Notes: a model not told the origin generated them from the letters alone. A stretch of 64,000 nt of DNA from Amycolatopsis sp. 195334CR (GCF_017309385.1 NZ_JAFJMJ010000003.1:1054001-1118000); one strand, 5' to 3'. Shown: positions 17,157-27,315, counted from the stretch's first letter. Numbers and translations are program-made.

Positions 17157-17340
17157 ACTCGAGCCGGGCCGCGGCCACTCCAGCCGGACCACGGCTACTC
17201 GAGCCGGACCACGGCCACTCAAGCCGGGCACGGCTACTCAGGCCAGGTCACGGCGACTTGAGCCGGGCCATGGCCGCGAAGGCCAAGTCACGGCTACTCG
17301 GCCGGGCCACGGCTCTCGAGCCGGGTCACAGCTGCTCAGG
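17157..17340. repeat. degenerate 20-bp tandem repeat, about nine units
   Basis: The unit is close to ACTCGAGCCGGACCACGGCT. Full units begin at 17157, 17177, 17197, 17217 (19 bp), 17236 and 17256, then degenerate copies continue to about 17340. The spacing is contiguous with no unique spacers. The array fills most of the 332-bp gap between the M23 peptidase gene and the antiporter stop codon. The rest of that gap (17014-17156) shows nothing I can assign except the upstream region of the peptidase gene. Confidence 0.88.
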
Positions 17341-17345
17341 CCGCA

Positions 17346-18824
17346 TCAGCTACCGGATTCGCCTCGCCAGCGAGCCAGTCTGCCCGCCCTGTCGATGGCC
17401 CGCAGCCGCCGCTCGGCGGCCGACCGGGCCGCCTCGGTGGTGACCACCAGCAGCTGGTCCAGCTCCTGGAGACGGCTGGTGCTCTGCGGCGTGAACGACT
17501 TGCCGCCGCGGACCACCAGGCTCACCGAAGCCCCCACCGGCAGGCGCAGCTCGGACAGGTACACGCCGTGCATCCGCGACCCCCGCTGGATGCGCACCTG
17601 GAGCAGTTCGGCCCCCAGCTCGTCCAGCGGCGCGGCGTCGACCTGGATCTCCCTGGCCTCGGTCGAATCGGACAGCCCGAGCCACCGGCCGAGCGGGGTC
17701 AGCGTCGCGCCCTGCAGCAGGGTCAGCACGATGACCAGGACAAACACCGCGTCGACCAGCTCCTGCGCCCCCGGCACGCCCTCGGCGAGCGGGATCATCG
17801 CGAGCACGATCGGCACCGCCCCGCGCAGCCCCGCCCACGACAGGAACACCTGCTCGCGCCACGGCAGCTTGAACGGCAGCGCGGAGATCAGCACCGAGGC
17901 GGGCCGCGCCAGCAGCAGCACCACCGCCCCGGCCACCAGGCCCTGGACCAGGCTCTCCAACAACCTGCCCGGCGAGGCGAACAGGCCGAGCAGCACGAAC
18001 AACCCGATCTGTGCCAGCCACCCGAGCCCCTCGGCGAACGACAGCGTGTCGGACCGGTGCGGCAGCCGGGAGTTGCCCAGCACCACCCCGGCGACGTAGG
18101 TGGCCAGCAGCCCGGACGCGTGCGCGAGCTGACCGCCGGAGTAGGCGACCACGCACACCGCGACCGTGGCCACCGGGTAGAGACCGGTGGCGGGCAGCGC
18201 CGCCTTGCGCAGCGCCGCCGCGCCCACCCAGCCGAGCACCAGCCCGATCAGCAGTCCCGCGCCCAGCTCGTAGACCACCAGCAACGGCAGCGTCCAGTCC
18301 ACTGTGGTCCCGGTGGCCAGCACGACGACGGCGATGTAGGCGGGCGCGTCGTTGATGCCGGACTCGATCTCCAGCGTGCCGACCAGCCGCTTCCCGATGC
18401 CCGCCGAGCGGAGCACGGAGAACACCGCGGCGGCGTCGGTCGAGGCGAGCACCGCGCCCCACAGCAGCGCCATCCGCCAGTCCAGCCCGAGCAGCAGGTG
18501 CAACGCCCCGCCGGTGATCGCGATGCTCACCCCCACGCCCACAGTGGACAGTGCGATTCCCGGCCACAGCGCCGGTTTGACGGTCTGCCAACGAGTGGTC
18601 AGGCCGCCCTCGGTGAGGATCATCACCAGCGCGGCCAGGCCGAGCGACTGGGTCAGCGTGGCGTTCTCGAACTCCAGGCCCAGCCCGGCTTCGCCGATCA
18701 GCACGCCGATGCCGAGGTAGAGCAGCAGCGAGGGCAGCCCGAGCCGGATCGAAACCCGCACCGCCAGCACGGAAACGAGCAGCACGGCCGCGCCGGCCCC
18801 GAGAATCACCGGGAGCTGGTCCAT
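17346..18824 (-). CDS. K+/H+ antiporter of the CPA1 family with C-terminal TrkA_C domain
   Basis: The 492-residue membrane protein has about 12 hydrophobic helices of the cation:proton antiporter fold, including the ASTDAAAVFSVLR segment with the ion-binding Asp pair and ESGINDAPAYIAVV. The last 80 residues form a soluble TrkA_C-type regulatory domain (LRLPVGASVSLVVRGGKSFTPQ). ATG 18824 follows GGGGAGG; the frame is open to 18890 but that part lacks a ribosome-binding site. This resembles the potassium/proton antiporter group (CvrA/NhaP2). Confidence 0.9.
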   Translation of the reverse strand: MDQLPVILGAGAAVLLVSVLAVRVSIRLGLPSLLLYLGIGVLIGEAGLGLEFENATLTQSLGLAALVMILTEGGLTTRWQTVKPALWPGIALSTVGVGVSIAITGGALHLLLGLDWRMALLWGAVLASTDAAAVFSVLRSAGIGKRLVGTLEIESGINDAPAYIAVVVLATGTTVDWTLPLLVVYELGAGLLIGLVLGWVGAAALRKAALPATGLYPVATVAVCVVAYSGGQLAHASGLLATYVAGVVLGNSRLPHRSDTLSFAEGLGWLAQIGLFVLLGLFASPGRLLESLVQGLVAGAVVLLLARPASVLISALPFKLPWREQVFLSWAGLRGAVPIVLAMIPLAEGVPGAQELVDAVFVLVIVLTLLQGATLTPLGRWLGLSDSTEAREIQVDAAPLDELGAELLQVRIQRGSRMHGVYLSELRLPVGASVSLVVRGGKSFTPQSTSRLQELDQLLVVTTEAARSAAERRLRAIDRAGRLARWRGESGS

Positions 18825-18949
18825 CCGCCGCCTCCCCTCGCCACCTGATCGCTCACTCAGAATAGTGAACGCGCGTTCGCGTGGTGACATCGGTGCGGCG
18901 CAACGGAAAATGGCTGTCCCCCGATTCGGCCGAATGGTTGACTTCCGAC

Positions 18950-19516
18950 ATGCCCCTGGTGCACTCGGTGAATATCGGCTCCGCGCAACCGAATCCGTGG
19001 AAATCCGTGCCCACCACGGGATTCCACAAGCGACCGGTCCCCGGCCCGGTGCTCGTCCGGGTGCCGGGACCGGCGGGCAGCGGGCTCGACGATGATCACG
19101 TGGGTGACCACCGCAACCACGGCGGCGAGGAGCAGGCGGTGCTCGCGCACGCGGTCGAGGACCTGGCGCGCTGGTCGCGGCTGCTCGGCCGCGAACTGCC
19201 GCCCGGCTCGTTCGGCGAGAACCTGACCACCAGCGGCCTCGACCTCACCGGCGCCCCGATCGGGCAGCGCTGGCTCGTCGGCGAGGAACTGGTGCTGGAG
19301 GTCAGCTGCCCGCGCGTGCCGTGCGCGACCTTCGCCGGGAAGATCGCCGAACCGCGGTGGATCAAGCGCTTCGTCGAGCACGCCCGGCCCGGCGCCTACC
19401 TGCGGGTGATCACCCCGGGCCCGGTCCGCGCCGGTGACCCCGTGCGGATCATCGCCCAGCCGGATGGCGCCCCCACCATCGTCGACGAGTTCCGCGACTT
19501 CTTCAGGTCGCGCTGA
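18950..19516 (+). CDS. MOSC domain-containing protein
   Basis: The 188-residue product matches stand-alone MOSC proteins of the YiiM type: VNIGSAQP at the N-terminus, DHRNHGGEEQAVLAHAVEDLARW, then GSFGENLTTSGLDL and VSCPRVPCATFAG with the conserved cysteine. This family is linked to molybdenum cofactor-dependent N-hydroxyl reduction. The ATG at 18950 matches the usual family start; the longer frame from 18881 is unlikely. Its end overlaps the convergent penicillin-binding protein gene by 14 bp. Confidence 0.9.
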   Translation: MPLVHSVNIGSAQPNPWKSVPTTGFHKRPVPGPVLVRVPGPAGSGLDDDHVGDHRNHGGEEQAVLAHAVEDLARWSRLLGRELPPGSFGENLTTSGLDLTGAPIGQRWLVGEELVLEVSCPRVPCATFAGKIAEPRWIKRFVEHARPGAYLRVITPGPVRAGDPVRIIAQPDGAPTIVDEFRDFFRSR

Positions 19517-21077
19517 GGAACCGGGCGCTCACCTTCAGCGCGGGCCCGGACGAGCCGGCGTCCTCCACCAGCACCGCGAACGCCAGCTCACCGCGGTAGC
19601 CGGTGAACCAGCCGTGCGCGCCACGGCCGTCGCCGAACTGCGCCGTCCCGGTCTTTCCGCGCACCTCGCCGTACTCGGCCAGTTCTCGCGCGGTACCGCC
19701 GGTGACGACCTCCCGCATCATGGTGCGCAACGGGCCGAGCACTTCGGCCTCCGGGGCCTCGTACCCGGTGGTCACCACGGACGCGTCGTCGCGCCAGAGC
19801 GACGGCGTGATCGGCTGCCCGCTCGCGACCGTCGCCGTCATCAGCGCCACGCCGAACGGGCTGGCCACCACGTCGCCCTGGCCGATGCCCGCCTCGACCC
19901 GCTTCGCCTCGTCCTCGTACGCCTCCACCTTGCCCGCCTCGGTGGCCAGGCCGGGGATGTCGAAGTCCGCGTTCAGGCCGAGCCGGGTCGCCGCGTCGGC
20001 GAGCGCGCCGGCCGGCAGTTCCCCGGCGAGCCGCGCGAAGGTCGTGTTGCACGACCGCGCGAAGGTGGTGTGCAGCGGCGAGGGCGGAATGGTGAAACGG
20101 TCGTCGTTCGGAATGGTGCGCGTGCCGATCCGCGCTTCCCCGGGGCAGTCCAGCACGGTGTCCGGCCCGGTGCCCGCCCGCATGGCCGCGGTGGCGGTGG
20201 CGATCTTGAACGTGGACCCCGGCGGGTACAGCCCGGACACCGCCTTCGGCTCGGCACCGCCGGCGGCGTTCTGCGCCAGCGCCAGGATCCGGCCGGTCGA
20301 CGACTGGATCGCCACCAGCATCGCGGGGCCACCGACCGAGTCCACCGCCTGCTGCGCCGCCTGCTGCGTTCCGGTGACGAGGGTGGACACGAACGGCTCG
20401 GCGACCAGGCCGGGCGCGCCGCCGAGATCTTCCAGCACGGTGCCCGCGGCGTCGCGCAGTTCGACGGACCAGGCGATCGGGGCGTGCTCGGCGGCGTATC
20501 CGGCGACGCGCGCGATGAGCGGGTCGACCCGCAGCCCCTCCACCGGTTTGGTGCCGTTGCCCTCGCGGACGAACATGGTCTTGCCGTCGCGATCGAGGAG
20601 CACCGGGCTGCCCTCGGCGCTCTTGACGGCCAGCCGCTTGTCCGCGGTGAGCTTGGGATGGATTTGCGCAGGGGTCCAGTGAACGAGCCACCGGCCGTCG
20701 CGTTGCGCGAATTCGATCGTGCTGTCGTACCGCCAGTCGCTGACCCCGAGCTTCCAGTCGAAGCCGACCTTCGCCGTGGTCTCCGTCAGTTCAACCAGCT
20801 TCGCGGTCAGCTTCTCGGCCTTCAGCCCGGTGCGCACGGCGTCGAGCACCGGCAGCGCGGCGGCCGGGTCATCGGTCAGGTCCGCGGCGGCGCGATGGTC
20901 CCCGCTGCCGAGCGCGGCGAGGTACCGGGTGACCGTTTCCCGAGGTCCAGGCGCCGGTGCCGCGGCAACCGGCGCGGGCTCGCCGTCGCGGGACAGGAAC
21001 ACCACCGCCGCCGCGACGATGCCCACCACGGCCACCGCCGCGACCGCCAGGACCCAGCGCTTCACCGACCGCGTCAC
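19503..21077 (-). CDS. class B penicillin-binding protein with NTF2-like domain (PBP2a-like transpeptidase)
   Basis: The 524-residue protein has one N-terminal membrane anchor (residues 8-28), an NTF2/MecA_N-like domain (about 45-145), a dimerisation region and a transpeptidase domain. That domain holds STFK at 288-291, SCN at 342-344 and KTG at 475-477, so the active site is complete. It is the MecA_N/PBP2a architecture, not FtsI. It should crosslink peptidoglycan outside the membrane. Low intrinsic beta-lactam affinity is possible by analogy only. Confidence 0.9.
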   Translation of the reverse strand: MTRSVKRWVLAVAAVAVVGIVAAAVVFLSRDGEPAPVAAAPAPGPRETVTRYLAALGSGDHRAAADLTDDPAAALPVLDAVRTGLKAEKLTAKLVELTETTAKVGFDWKLGVSDWRYDSTIEFAQRDGRWLVHWTPAQIHPKLTADKRLAVKSAEGSPVLLDRDGKTMFVREGNGTKPVEGLRVDPLIARVAGYAAEHAPIAWSVELRDAAGTVLEDLGGAPGLVAEPFVSTLVTGTQQAAQQAVDSVGGPAMLVAIQSSTGRILALAQNAAGGAEPKAVSGLYPPGSTFKIATATAAMRAGTGPDTVLDCPGEARIGTRTIPNDDRFTIPPSPLHTTFARSCNTTFARLAGELPAGALADAATRLGLNADFDIPGLATEAGKVEAYEDEAKRVEAGIGQGDVVASPFGVALMTATVASGQPITPSLWRDDASVVTTGYEAPEAEVLGPLRTMMREVVTGGTARELAEYGEVRGKTGTAQFGDGRGAHGWFTGYRGELAFAVLVEDAGSSGPALKVSARFLSAT

Positions 21078-21231
21078 GGCTCAACCCCCCAGTTGTCCGC
21101 CCCAGCTTAAGTCCCGGGCACGACCGTTCGGCTCGTTAGCCCGAATGGCCGCTTGTCCAGACCACTGGGAAAGAGGTGTCATGGTTCCAGCACGATTTGT
21201 TGTGATCAACAACATACGAGCTGTCACGCTC

Positions 21232-21290
21232 GGCCCGTGAGTGGCGGTGGTCCCCGGTCCCCGCCAATCCCCCGCCGCCACTCACGGGCC
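21232..21290. terminator. perfect 16-bp inverted repeat, terminator of ileS
   Basis: GGCCCGTGAGTGGCGG at 21232-21247 pairs exactly with 21275-21290 across a 27-nt loop. It begins 9 bp beyond the ileS stop on the minus strand. No genes lie between here and the penicillin-binding protein start, so it separates two minus-strand transcription units. The rest of the 221-bp gap shows no gene. Confidence 0.75.
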
Positions 21291-21298
21291 CCCTTGGC

Positions 21299-24200
21299 TC
21301 AGTTCTTGCGCACCGCCACGGTGACCTTGACGCCGTCGCCGACCGCGCCGGTGGACCCGTCGGCCACCTCTTCGTAGGCCACCGAGGTCGCCAGCGTCTC
21401 CCCGGCGATGAACTCCTCGTGCGCCTTCGCCGCCTCGGCCACCTCGGCCGGCGCGTCCACCACCAGCGAGATCCGGTCGGCCACCTCGAGCCCGGCGTCA
21501 CGCCGCGCCTGCTGCACCACGCGCACCAGGTCGCGGGCCACGCCCTCGGCGGCCAGTTCGGCGGTCACCTCGGTGTCCAGCAGCACCAGCCCGGACCCGC
21601 CCGGCAGTTCGACCGCCGCGCCCTCGTCCTTGGCCACCAGCTTGCGGTCGTACTCGGTCTCCAGCAGCTCGATCCCGGCCGCCACCAGCGCGCCACTGTC
21701 CGATGTGGACCACTCGCCCGCCTTGACCGCCTTGATCACCCGCTGCACGTCCTTGCCCAGCCGCGGCCCGGCGGCCCGCGCGTTCACCGCCACCTCGAAC
21801 CCGCCGTGCGCGGCCACGTCGGCGGTCAGCTCGACCGACTTGACGTTCACCTCGTCGCGGATGATGTCGGTGAACGGGCGCAGCGCGTCCACGTCCTCGG
21901 CGGCCACCAGCAGCTTCGCCAGCGGCAACCGCACGCGCAGCTTGTTGGCCTTGCGCAGCGACAGCGCCGACGAGCACACCTGGCGCACCCGGTCCATCGC
22001 GGTGACCAGCGCCGCGTCCGCGGGCAGTTCGGTGGTGCCCGGCCAGTCGGTCAGGTGCACCGAGCGACCGCCGGTCAGCCCGCGCCACACCGACTCGGTG
22101 GTCAGCGGCAGCAGCGGCGCCAGCACCCGGCAGGTCACCTCCAGCACGGTGTGCAGGGTGTCCACCGCGTCCTGCTCCCCGGCCCAGAACCGGTCGCGCG
22201 AGCGGCGCACATACCAGTTCGTCAGCACCTCGAGGAACTCGCGGGCGGTGGCGCAGGCACCGGCGATGTCGCTGACCGCCAGCGCCGCCTCGACGTCGGT
22301 GACCAGCTCGTGCGTCTTGGCCAGCGCGTACCGGTCGAGCACGTGCTTCGAGTCGGTGCGCCACCGGCCCTCGGTGCCCTCGGCGTTGGCGTACAGCGCC
22401 AGGAAGTAGTACGAGTTCCACAGCGGGAGCACCGCCTGGCGCACCGCGTCGCGGATGCCCTTGTCGGTCACCACGAGGTTGCCGCCGCGCAGGATCGGGC
22501 TGGCCATCAGGTACCAGCGCATCGCGTCGGAGCCGTCCCGGTCGAACACCTCGTTGACGTCCGGGTAGTTCCGCAGCGACTTCGACATCTTCTGCCCGTC
22601 CGAGCCCAGCACGATGCCGTGCGAGACGCAGGTGCGGAAGGCGGGCCGGTCGAACAACGCGGTGGCCAGCACGTGCAGCAGGTAGAACCAGCCGCGCGTC
22701 TGCCCCATGTACTCGACGATGAAGTCGGCCGGGTAGTGGTGCTCGAACCACTCGGCGTTCTCGAACGGGTAGTGCACCTGGGCGTACGGCATCGAGCCCG
22801 AGTCGAACCACACGTCGAGCACGTCCGGCACCCGGCGCATGGTGGACTTCCCGGTCGGGTCGTCCGGGTTGGGCCGGGTCAGCTCGTCGATGAACGGCCG
22901 GTGCAGGTTGTCCAGCCGCACGCCGAAGTCGCGCTCCAGCTCGTCGAGCGAGCCGTAGACGTCGGTGCGCGGGTAGCTCGGGTCGTCCGAGGTCCACACC
23001 GGGATCGGCGTGCCCCAGTACCGGTTGCGCGAGATCGACCAGTCGCGCGCGTTCTCCAGCCACTTGCCGAACTGGCCGTCCTTGACGTGCTCCGGGTACC
23101 AGGTGATCTGCTGGTTCAGCTCGACCATCCGGTCCTTGAACTCGGTCACCGCGACGAACCACGAGGACACCGCGCGGTAGATCAGCGGGTTCCGGCAGCG
23201 CCAGCAGTGCGGGTACGGGTGCTCGTAGGTCTCGTGGCGGAGCAGCACCGCGCCCTGGCGCCCGGCCGAGCCGGTGCCGTTCTTCAGGTCCTTGATGATG
23301 TTCGGGTTGGCGTCGAACACCTGCTGGCCGGCGTAGTCGGTCACCTCGGCGGTGAACCGGCCCTTCGAGTCCACCGGCGTCACCGGGGTGATCCCGGCCG
23401 CGTCGGTGACCACCTTGTCCTCTTCACCGTAGGCGGGCGCGATGTGCACCACGCCGGTGCCGTCCTCGGTGGTCACGTAGTCGGCGGACAGCACGCGGTG
23501 CGCGTTCTCCTGGCCGACGAAGTACGGGAACGGCGGCACGTAGCGGGTGCCGAGCAGCTCGGCGCCGGTGTAGCGCGCGAGCACCTCGGGCTCCTCGCCC
23601 AGTTCCTTGGCGTACGCGCCGACGCGCGCCTCGGCCAGCACGAAGCGCTGGTCGCCGGACGCGACGAGCGCGTAGGTGACCTCGGGGTGCACCGCGGTGG
23701 CCAGGTTCGACGGCAGCGTCCAGGGGGTGGTGGTCCAGATCAGCAGGTGCGCGCCGTCGAGGTCGTTGCCGTTGCCCTCGAGCCGGAAGCCGACGGTGAC
23801 CGCCGGGTCCTGGCGGCTGGCGTAGACGTCGTCGTCCATCCGCAGCTCGTGGTTGGACAGCGGGGTCTCGTCGCGCCAGCAGTAGGGCAGCACGCGGTAG
23901 CCCTCGTAGACCAGGCCCTTGTCCCACAGCTGCTTGAACGCCCAGATGACCGACTCCATGTAGGAGACGTCGAGCGTCTTGTAGTCGTGGTCGAAGTCCA
24001 CCCAGCGCGCCTGCCGGGTGACGTACTCGCGCCACTCGTTCGTGTAGCGCAGCACCGATTCGCGGCACGCGTCGTTGAACGCGGCGATGCCCATCTCGTC
24101 GATCTGCGACTTGTCGGTGATGCCGAGCTGCCGTTCGGCTTCCAGCTCGGCCGGGAGCCCGTGGGTGTCCCACCCGAAGCGGCGCTCCACGTGCTTGCCG

Positions 24201-24463
24201 CGCATGGTCTCGAACCGCGGCACGATGTCCTTGACGTAGCCGGTGAGCAGGTGCCCGTAGTGCGGCAGGCCGTTGGCGAACGGGGGGCCGTCGTAGAAGA
24301 CGTACTCGTTGGTGCCGTTCACGCCGGGGTCGCGGGCGTCCACGGTGGCCTGGAAGGTCCGGTCGGCCTCCCAGTAGGCCAGCACGTCCTTCTCCAGCGC
24401 CGGGAACGACGGCTGGGAGGGCACCTGGCCGGTCGCTTGCCCGGCCTCGGCCTTGGGGTACAT
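21299..24463 (-). CDS. ileS: isoleucine-tRNA ligase
   Basis: The 1054-residue enzyme has the class I signature as HYGH (within [15 protein letters not shown]) near residue 69 and KMSKS ([13 protein letters not shown]) in the C-terminal part of the catalytic core. A large CP1 editing domain and an anticodon-binding domain follow. Length and the [11 protein letters not shown] editing motif fit the longer, eukaryote-like IleS subclass found in actinomycetes, a class often linked to mupirocin tolerance. A T-box leader precedes it. Confidence 0.97.
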   Translation of the reverse strand: MYPKAEAGQATGQVPSQPSFPALEKDVLAYWEADRTFQATVDARDPGVNGTNEYVFYDGPPFANGLPHYGHLLTGYVKDIVPRFETMRGKHVERRFGWDTHGLPAELEAERQLGITDKSQIDEMGIAAFNDACRESVLRYTNEWREYVTRQARWVDFDHDYKTLDVSYMESVIWAFKQLWDKGLVYEGYRVLPYCWRDETPLSNHELRMDDDVYASRQDPAVTVGFRLEGNGNDLDGAHLLIWTTTPWTLPSNLATAVHPEVTYALVASGDQRFVLAEARVGAYAKELGEEPEVLARYTGAELLGTRYVPPFPYFVGQENAHRVLSADYVTTEDGTGVVHIAPAYGEEDKVVTDAAGITPVTPVDSKGRFTAEVTDYAGQQVFDANPNIIKDLKNGTGSAGRQGAVLLRHETYEHPYPHCWRCRNPLIYRAVSSWFVAVTEFKDRMVELNQQITWYPEHVKDGQFGKWLENARDWSISRNRYWGTPIPVWTSDDPSYPRTDVYGSLDELERDFGVRLDNLHRPFIDELTRPNPDDPTGKSTMRRVPDVLDVWFDSGSMPYAQVHYPFENAEWFEHHYPADFIVEYMGQTRGWFYLLHVLATALFDRPAFRTCVSHGIVLGSDGQKMSKSLRNYPDVNEVFDRDGSDAMRWYLMASPILRGGNLVVTDKGIRDAVRQAVLPLWNSYYFLALYANAEGTEGRWRTDSKHVLDRYALAKTHELVTDVEAALAVSDIAGACATAREFLEVLTNWYVRRSRDRFWAGEQDAVDTLHTVLEVTCRVLAPLLPLTTESVWRGLTGGRSVHLTDWPGTTELPADAALVTAMDRVRQVCSSALSLRKANKLRVRLPLAKLLVAAEDVDALRPFTDIIRDEVNVKSVELTADVAAHGGFEVAVNARAAGPRLGKDVQRVIKAVKAGEWSTSDSGALVAAGIELLETEYDRKLVAKDEGAAVELPGGSGLVLLDTEVTAELAAEGVARDLVRVVQQARRDAGLEVADRISLVVDAPAEVAEAAKAHEEFIAGETLATSVAYEEVADGSTGAVGDGVKVTVAVRKN

Positions 24464-24477
24464 CGAGCGCTCCTCGC

Positions 24478-24670
24478 GGTGTCCAGTGGTCCCGTTACGG
24501 GGACGAAGCCCGGCCGGTCACGACCGAGTTCCGCGGTACCACCCCGCTTGCCCGCACGCGGGCCGCTCGTTGGGCGGCTGTCACGGGCCGCACCCGTCCG
24601 GTTCTACTGGGGCTCGCGCCCGTTCTTCCGGAGGCTCCCCGGTGATGGCCGGATCAGCGCCTGTTGTTCC
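24478..24670 (-). ncRNA. T-box leader of ileS, actinobacterial translational type
   Basis: The T-box core GGTACCGCGG lies at 24540-24531, and the conserved TAGAACCGGACGGGT element starts at 24606, both on the minus strand. A very short stem I region near 24640-24660 holds two ATC triplets (24654-24652 and 24646-24644), matching isoleucine; by eye I cannot settle which is the specifier. The helix and anti-helix near 24490-24530 lead towards the GAGGAG ribosome-binding site of ileS. Uncharged tRNA-Ile should stabilise the open form and raise translation. Confidence 0.9.
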
Positions 24671-24890
24671 ACCAGGTTAACCCGCCGGGGCAACCGGATT
24701 CCGAGGAGGTCACCTTTGCCGGGCCGGACGCGCGGTTCGGTGGCTCGGCCACGCGACAGGCTGGAACTCGCCCCGGTGGCTCTGCCGGGTCAGCTTCGTC
24801 GCACCAGCCCGCCGGCGTGGCGTGGCGCGTGAGCCGGTCGGCGGGCTGGGGTGGCGGGCTGCGCTTAGGGTCGGTGATCATGGAGGATCG

Positions 24891-26624
24891 GTGAAGGGGC
24901 TGGCACTGCCCGTGATCATCATCGTGGTCGCGGGTGGGGTGGCCGGGCTGGGCGCGCTCGCCGGCCTCGGTGGGGCGACCGTGCTCGCCGCGTTGACGGC
25001 GTTGTTCTGCCTGCTCGCGGCCTTCGGCGGCCCCCTGCGCGCCGACCTGCGGTTGCTCGCCGGGTTCGCGCCCGCGCTGGTGTTCGGCGCGGGGGTGCCC
25101 CGGCTGCTCGGCGAGGTGTCGGAGTGGGCGGCGATCGGCCTGCTCACCGTGGTGGTGTTCGCCGCGGGGTTGCTGCCGGTGCTCGGCCGCCGCTACGTGA
25201 CGGTCGGGCTCGGGCTCGGCATGTCCTCGGTGTTCGGCTACGGGTTCCAGCTGACCGGATCGGCGAGCCCCGCCCAGGTGCTCGGCGCGCCCGCCCTGGC
25301 CGTCGCCGTGGCCATCGTGCTGCGCCTCCTGGCCGGCCTCCGCGACCCCGGCAAACCCGTCCGCGACGCCCTCGCCGACCTCCTCGAGGGCACCGGTTCC
25401 GCGGAACACGCCGCCCGGCAGTGGTTCGGCGACCGCCCCCGGCGCTGGACCGCGCAGGTGCTCGCCCAGACCCTGCGCTACCGCGCCGCCCGTGGCGTGC
25501 TGGAAGAACGCGGTGTCCCGGTCGACTCCGACGAGGTTTCCCGACTCGCTTCGCGAGTGCGCGCTCGCTCCACTTCGGACAGTCCGATCCCCGTTCCCGA
25601 GCCACCGCAAGGCCTGCCCGGCGCGACCCGCGAGTGGTTCACCTCGATGTGGGACGCCCTCAGCGCGGTCCACCACGCCGCCACCACCCGCGACGAGTCC
25701 ACTGTGGAGGTTCCACGCGGTCTGCACCGGCGCGTGCTCGACGCCGAGCTTCGCGGTGCCCTGTCGTGGAAATCAGCGCAACTGCGGCACGCCGTCCGGG
25801 TGGCGCTGGGCATGTTCGCCGCGCTGGCGGTGGCGCGGCTGCGGCCGGGCGACCCGCTGACCCTGTCCTTCCTGATGGCCACCTTCGCCATCATGCAACC
25901 GGAATGGCGCGACAGCCTGAACAAGGCGGGGCAGCGCATCGCCGGTTCGGTGGGCGGCGCGGTGGTGCTGGCACTGGTGATCTGGCTGCTGCCGCCCTCG
26001 GCGCTGCTGCCCGTCGGCCTGGTCGCGATGCTCGCCGGATTCCCGTTCATGACCAGCAAACCCGTGCTGTTCAACGGTTGTGTGGTGCTGATGAGCGTCG
26101 GCGTGAACGCGGCCAACCGGCACCTGGACCCGGCGCCGGTACTGGTGGAGTACCTGCTGCTGATCCTGCTCGCGGCGATGATCGGCCTGCTGTTCGGTTT
26201 CGCCGCCGTGCCGGGTGTCCGGAAGCCGAGCCCTGAGGAGCGCCTCGCCACCGCCGTCGCCGACACACGGGCGCTGCTGGGAAGGCTGGCCGACGCCCTC
26301 CGCAGCGGCGACGCCGATCTCCGGGAACTGGGGCGTCTCTTCCGCCAGTCAGCCCGGTCTCAGCAGGACCTGCTCACCGCGGAACCCGGCAGCGCCGAAC
26401 CCACCGCCCCGCAACGGGATTCGCTGGAACACACCGCCGACGCGTTGCGTGCCCTGCACACCACGGCCGTCGCCATCGCGCTCCCGGGACAGCGGCACGC
26501 CGCACTCGCGGATCCCCTCAGCGCCCTTCTGGCCGGCGAGCCCACGCGGTTCTCCCCCGAGGACGACGAGCAACGCCTGTTGCTGAGTTCCCTCAGCACC
26601 AATCTGGCCGCGCTCCCCCGGTGA
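24891..26624 (+). CDS. FUSC-type membrane protein (aromatic acid exporter-like)
   Basis: The 577-residue protein has two blocks of membrane helices, at about residues 1-140 and 300-450, separated by a soluble region with helical character and followed by a cytoplasmic C-terminal domain. This is the layout of FUSC/YccS/ArAE proteins. The GTG at 24891 follows GGAGG by 4 nt. It is divergent from ileS; the stretch 24673-24890 between them holds the upstream parts of both genes and shows nothing else I can support. Substrate unknown. Confidence 0.8.
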   Translation: MKGLALPVIIIVVAGGVAGLGALAGLGGATVLAALTALFCLLAAFGGPLRADLRLLAGFAPALVFGAGVPRLLGEVSEWAAIGLLTVVVFAAGLLPVLGRRYVTVGLGLGMSSVFGYGFQLTGSASPAQVLGAPALAVAVAIVLRLLAGLRDPGKPVRDALADLLEGTGSAEHAARQWFGDRPRRWTAQVLAQTLRYRAARGVLEERGVPVDSDEVSRLASRVRARSTSDSPIPVPEPPQGLPGATREWFTSMWDALSAVHHAATTRDESTVEVPRGLHRRVLDAELRGALSWKSAQLRHAVRVALGMFAALAVARLRPGDPLTLSFLMATFAIMQPEWRDSLNKAGQRIAGSVGGAVVLALVIWLLPPSALLPVGLVAMLAGFPFMTSKPVLFNGCVVLMSVGVNAANRHLDPAPVLVEYLLLILLAAMIGLLFGFAAVPGVRKPSPEERLATAVADTRALLGRLADALRSGDADLRELGRLFRQSARSQQDLLTAEPGSAEPTAPQRDSLEHTADALRALHTTAVAIALPGQRHAALADPLSALLAGEPTRFSPEDDEQRLLLSSLSTNLAALPR

Positions 26625-27284
26625 CTACTTGCTGGCCTTGGTGCTGCTGTCGCGGTGGGCGGCGGCCAGGTGGGCGTCGGGGCCACAGCGGTCGCAGGGG
26701 GTGAAGCCCAGGTCACGCGCTTCGGCGACGGCGATCGGGATGGTGTCCCGTTCGGTCAGCCAGGTGCACTCGGCGAGGTGGTAGCGCGGGTACTCGTCGA
26801 CCACCAGCACCTCGACGTCCAGGCTCGAGACCACCAGCAGGTCGGCGGCATCGGTGTCTTCCTCGCCCGGGTCGCCGGTGGCCGCCGAAGGCTCGGCCTC
26901 CGCAGCGTCCTCGGCGGGCTTTTCCGAATCACCCTCCACGGGGAGGAGGGCGGTGGCCGCGGCGGGCTCCTTCTTCTCGTCGTCCAGCGGGAGCTCGCCG
27001 GCGACCTCACCCTCGACGGCGTCGTCCGACTTCGCGTCCGCCTTGGGCTCGGCCGCATCACCCTTGGCCGCATCACCCTCGGCCGCGTCGCTCTCGGCCG
27101 CATCGGCCTCGGCAGGGGCGGCCGCCGCGCGTTTCCGGCGGCGCAGCCATTCGGCCAGCATCACGATCCCGGCCACCACCGAAGCACCCACCGAGATCCA
27201 GGCCCACAGGGTGTTCGCGGTGATCAGAGCCGCGACAACCAGACCCGCGGCAACCAGCACCAGCACCAGCACGACGTAGAGCAC
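26625..27284 (-). CDS. membrane-anchored acidic protein with C-terminal Cys-rich metal-binding-like motif
   Basis: The 219 residues start with two membrane helices (about 1-24 and 28-46) and a basic RRRKR stop. A 90-residue Ala/Glu/Asp-rich low-complexity linker follows. The C-terminus is compact: YHLAECTWL, then about 20 residues later GFTPCDRCGP. The Cys-x19-20-Cys-x2-Cys pattern resembles the zinc-binding N-terminal domain of Ada. The function is unknown. It lies convergent with the FUSC gene and downstream of wag31. Confidence 0.75.
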   Translation of the reverse strand: MLYVVLVLVLVAAGLVVAALITANTLWAWISVGASVVAGIVMLAEWLRRRKRAAAAPAEADAAESDAAEGDAAKGDAAEPKADAKSDDAVEGEVAGELPLDDEKKEPAAATALLPVEGDSEKPAEDAAEAEPSAATGDPGEEDTDAADLLVVSSLDVEVLVVDEYPRYHLAECTWLTERDTIPIAVAEARDLGFTPCDRCGPDAHLAAAHRDSSTKASK

Positions 27285-27315
27285 GGTGAATTACAACACG
27301 GCCGACATGCCGAAA

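Noticed and set aside
17157..17340. CRISPR array
   Set aside because: Units are directly joined with no unique spacers and no cas genes are present.
17107..18099. Plus-strand open frame of 330 codons through the repeat and into the antiporter gene
   Set aside because: Low-complexity Ser/Arg/Thr product, no ribosome-binding site, opposite a clear antiporter gene.
19503..21077. Displaced ftsI
   Set aside because: It has the MecA_N/NTF2-like domain of PBP2a-type proteins and not the FtsI architecture; it has no division gene neighbours.
21419..24832. Open frame of 1137 codons on the plus strand opposite ileS
   Set aside because: It mirrors ileS codon by codon, has no family motifs and a His/Arg/Val-rich composition typical of antisense frames in high-GC DNA.
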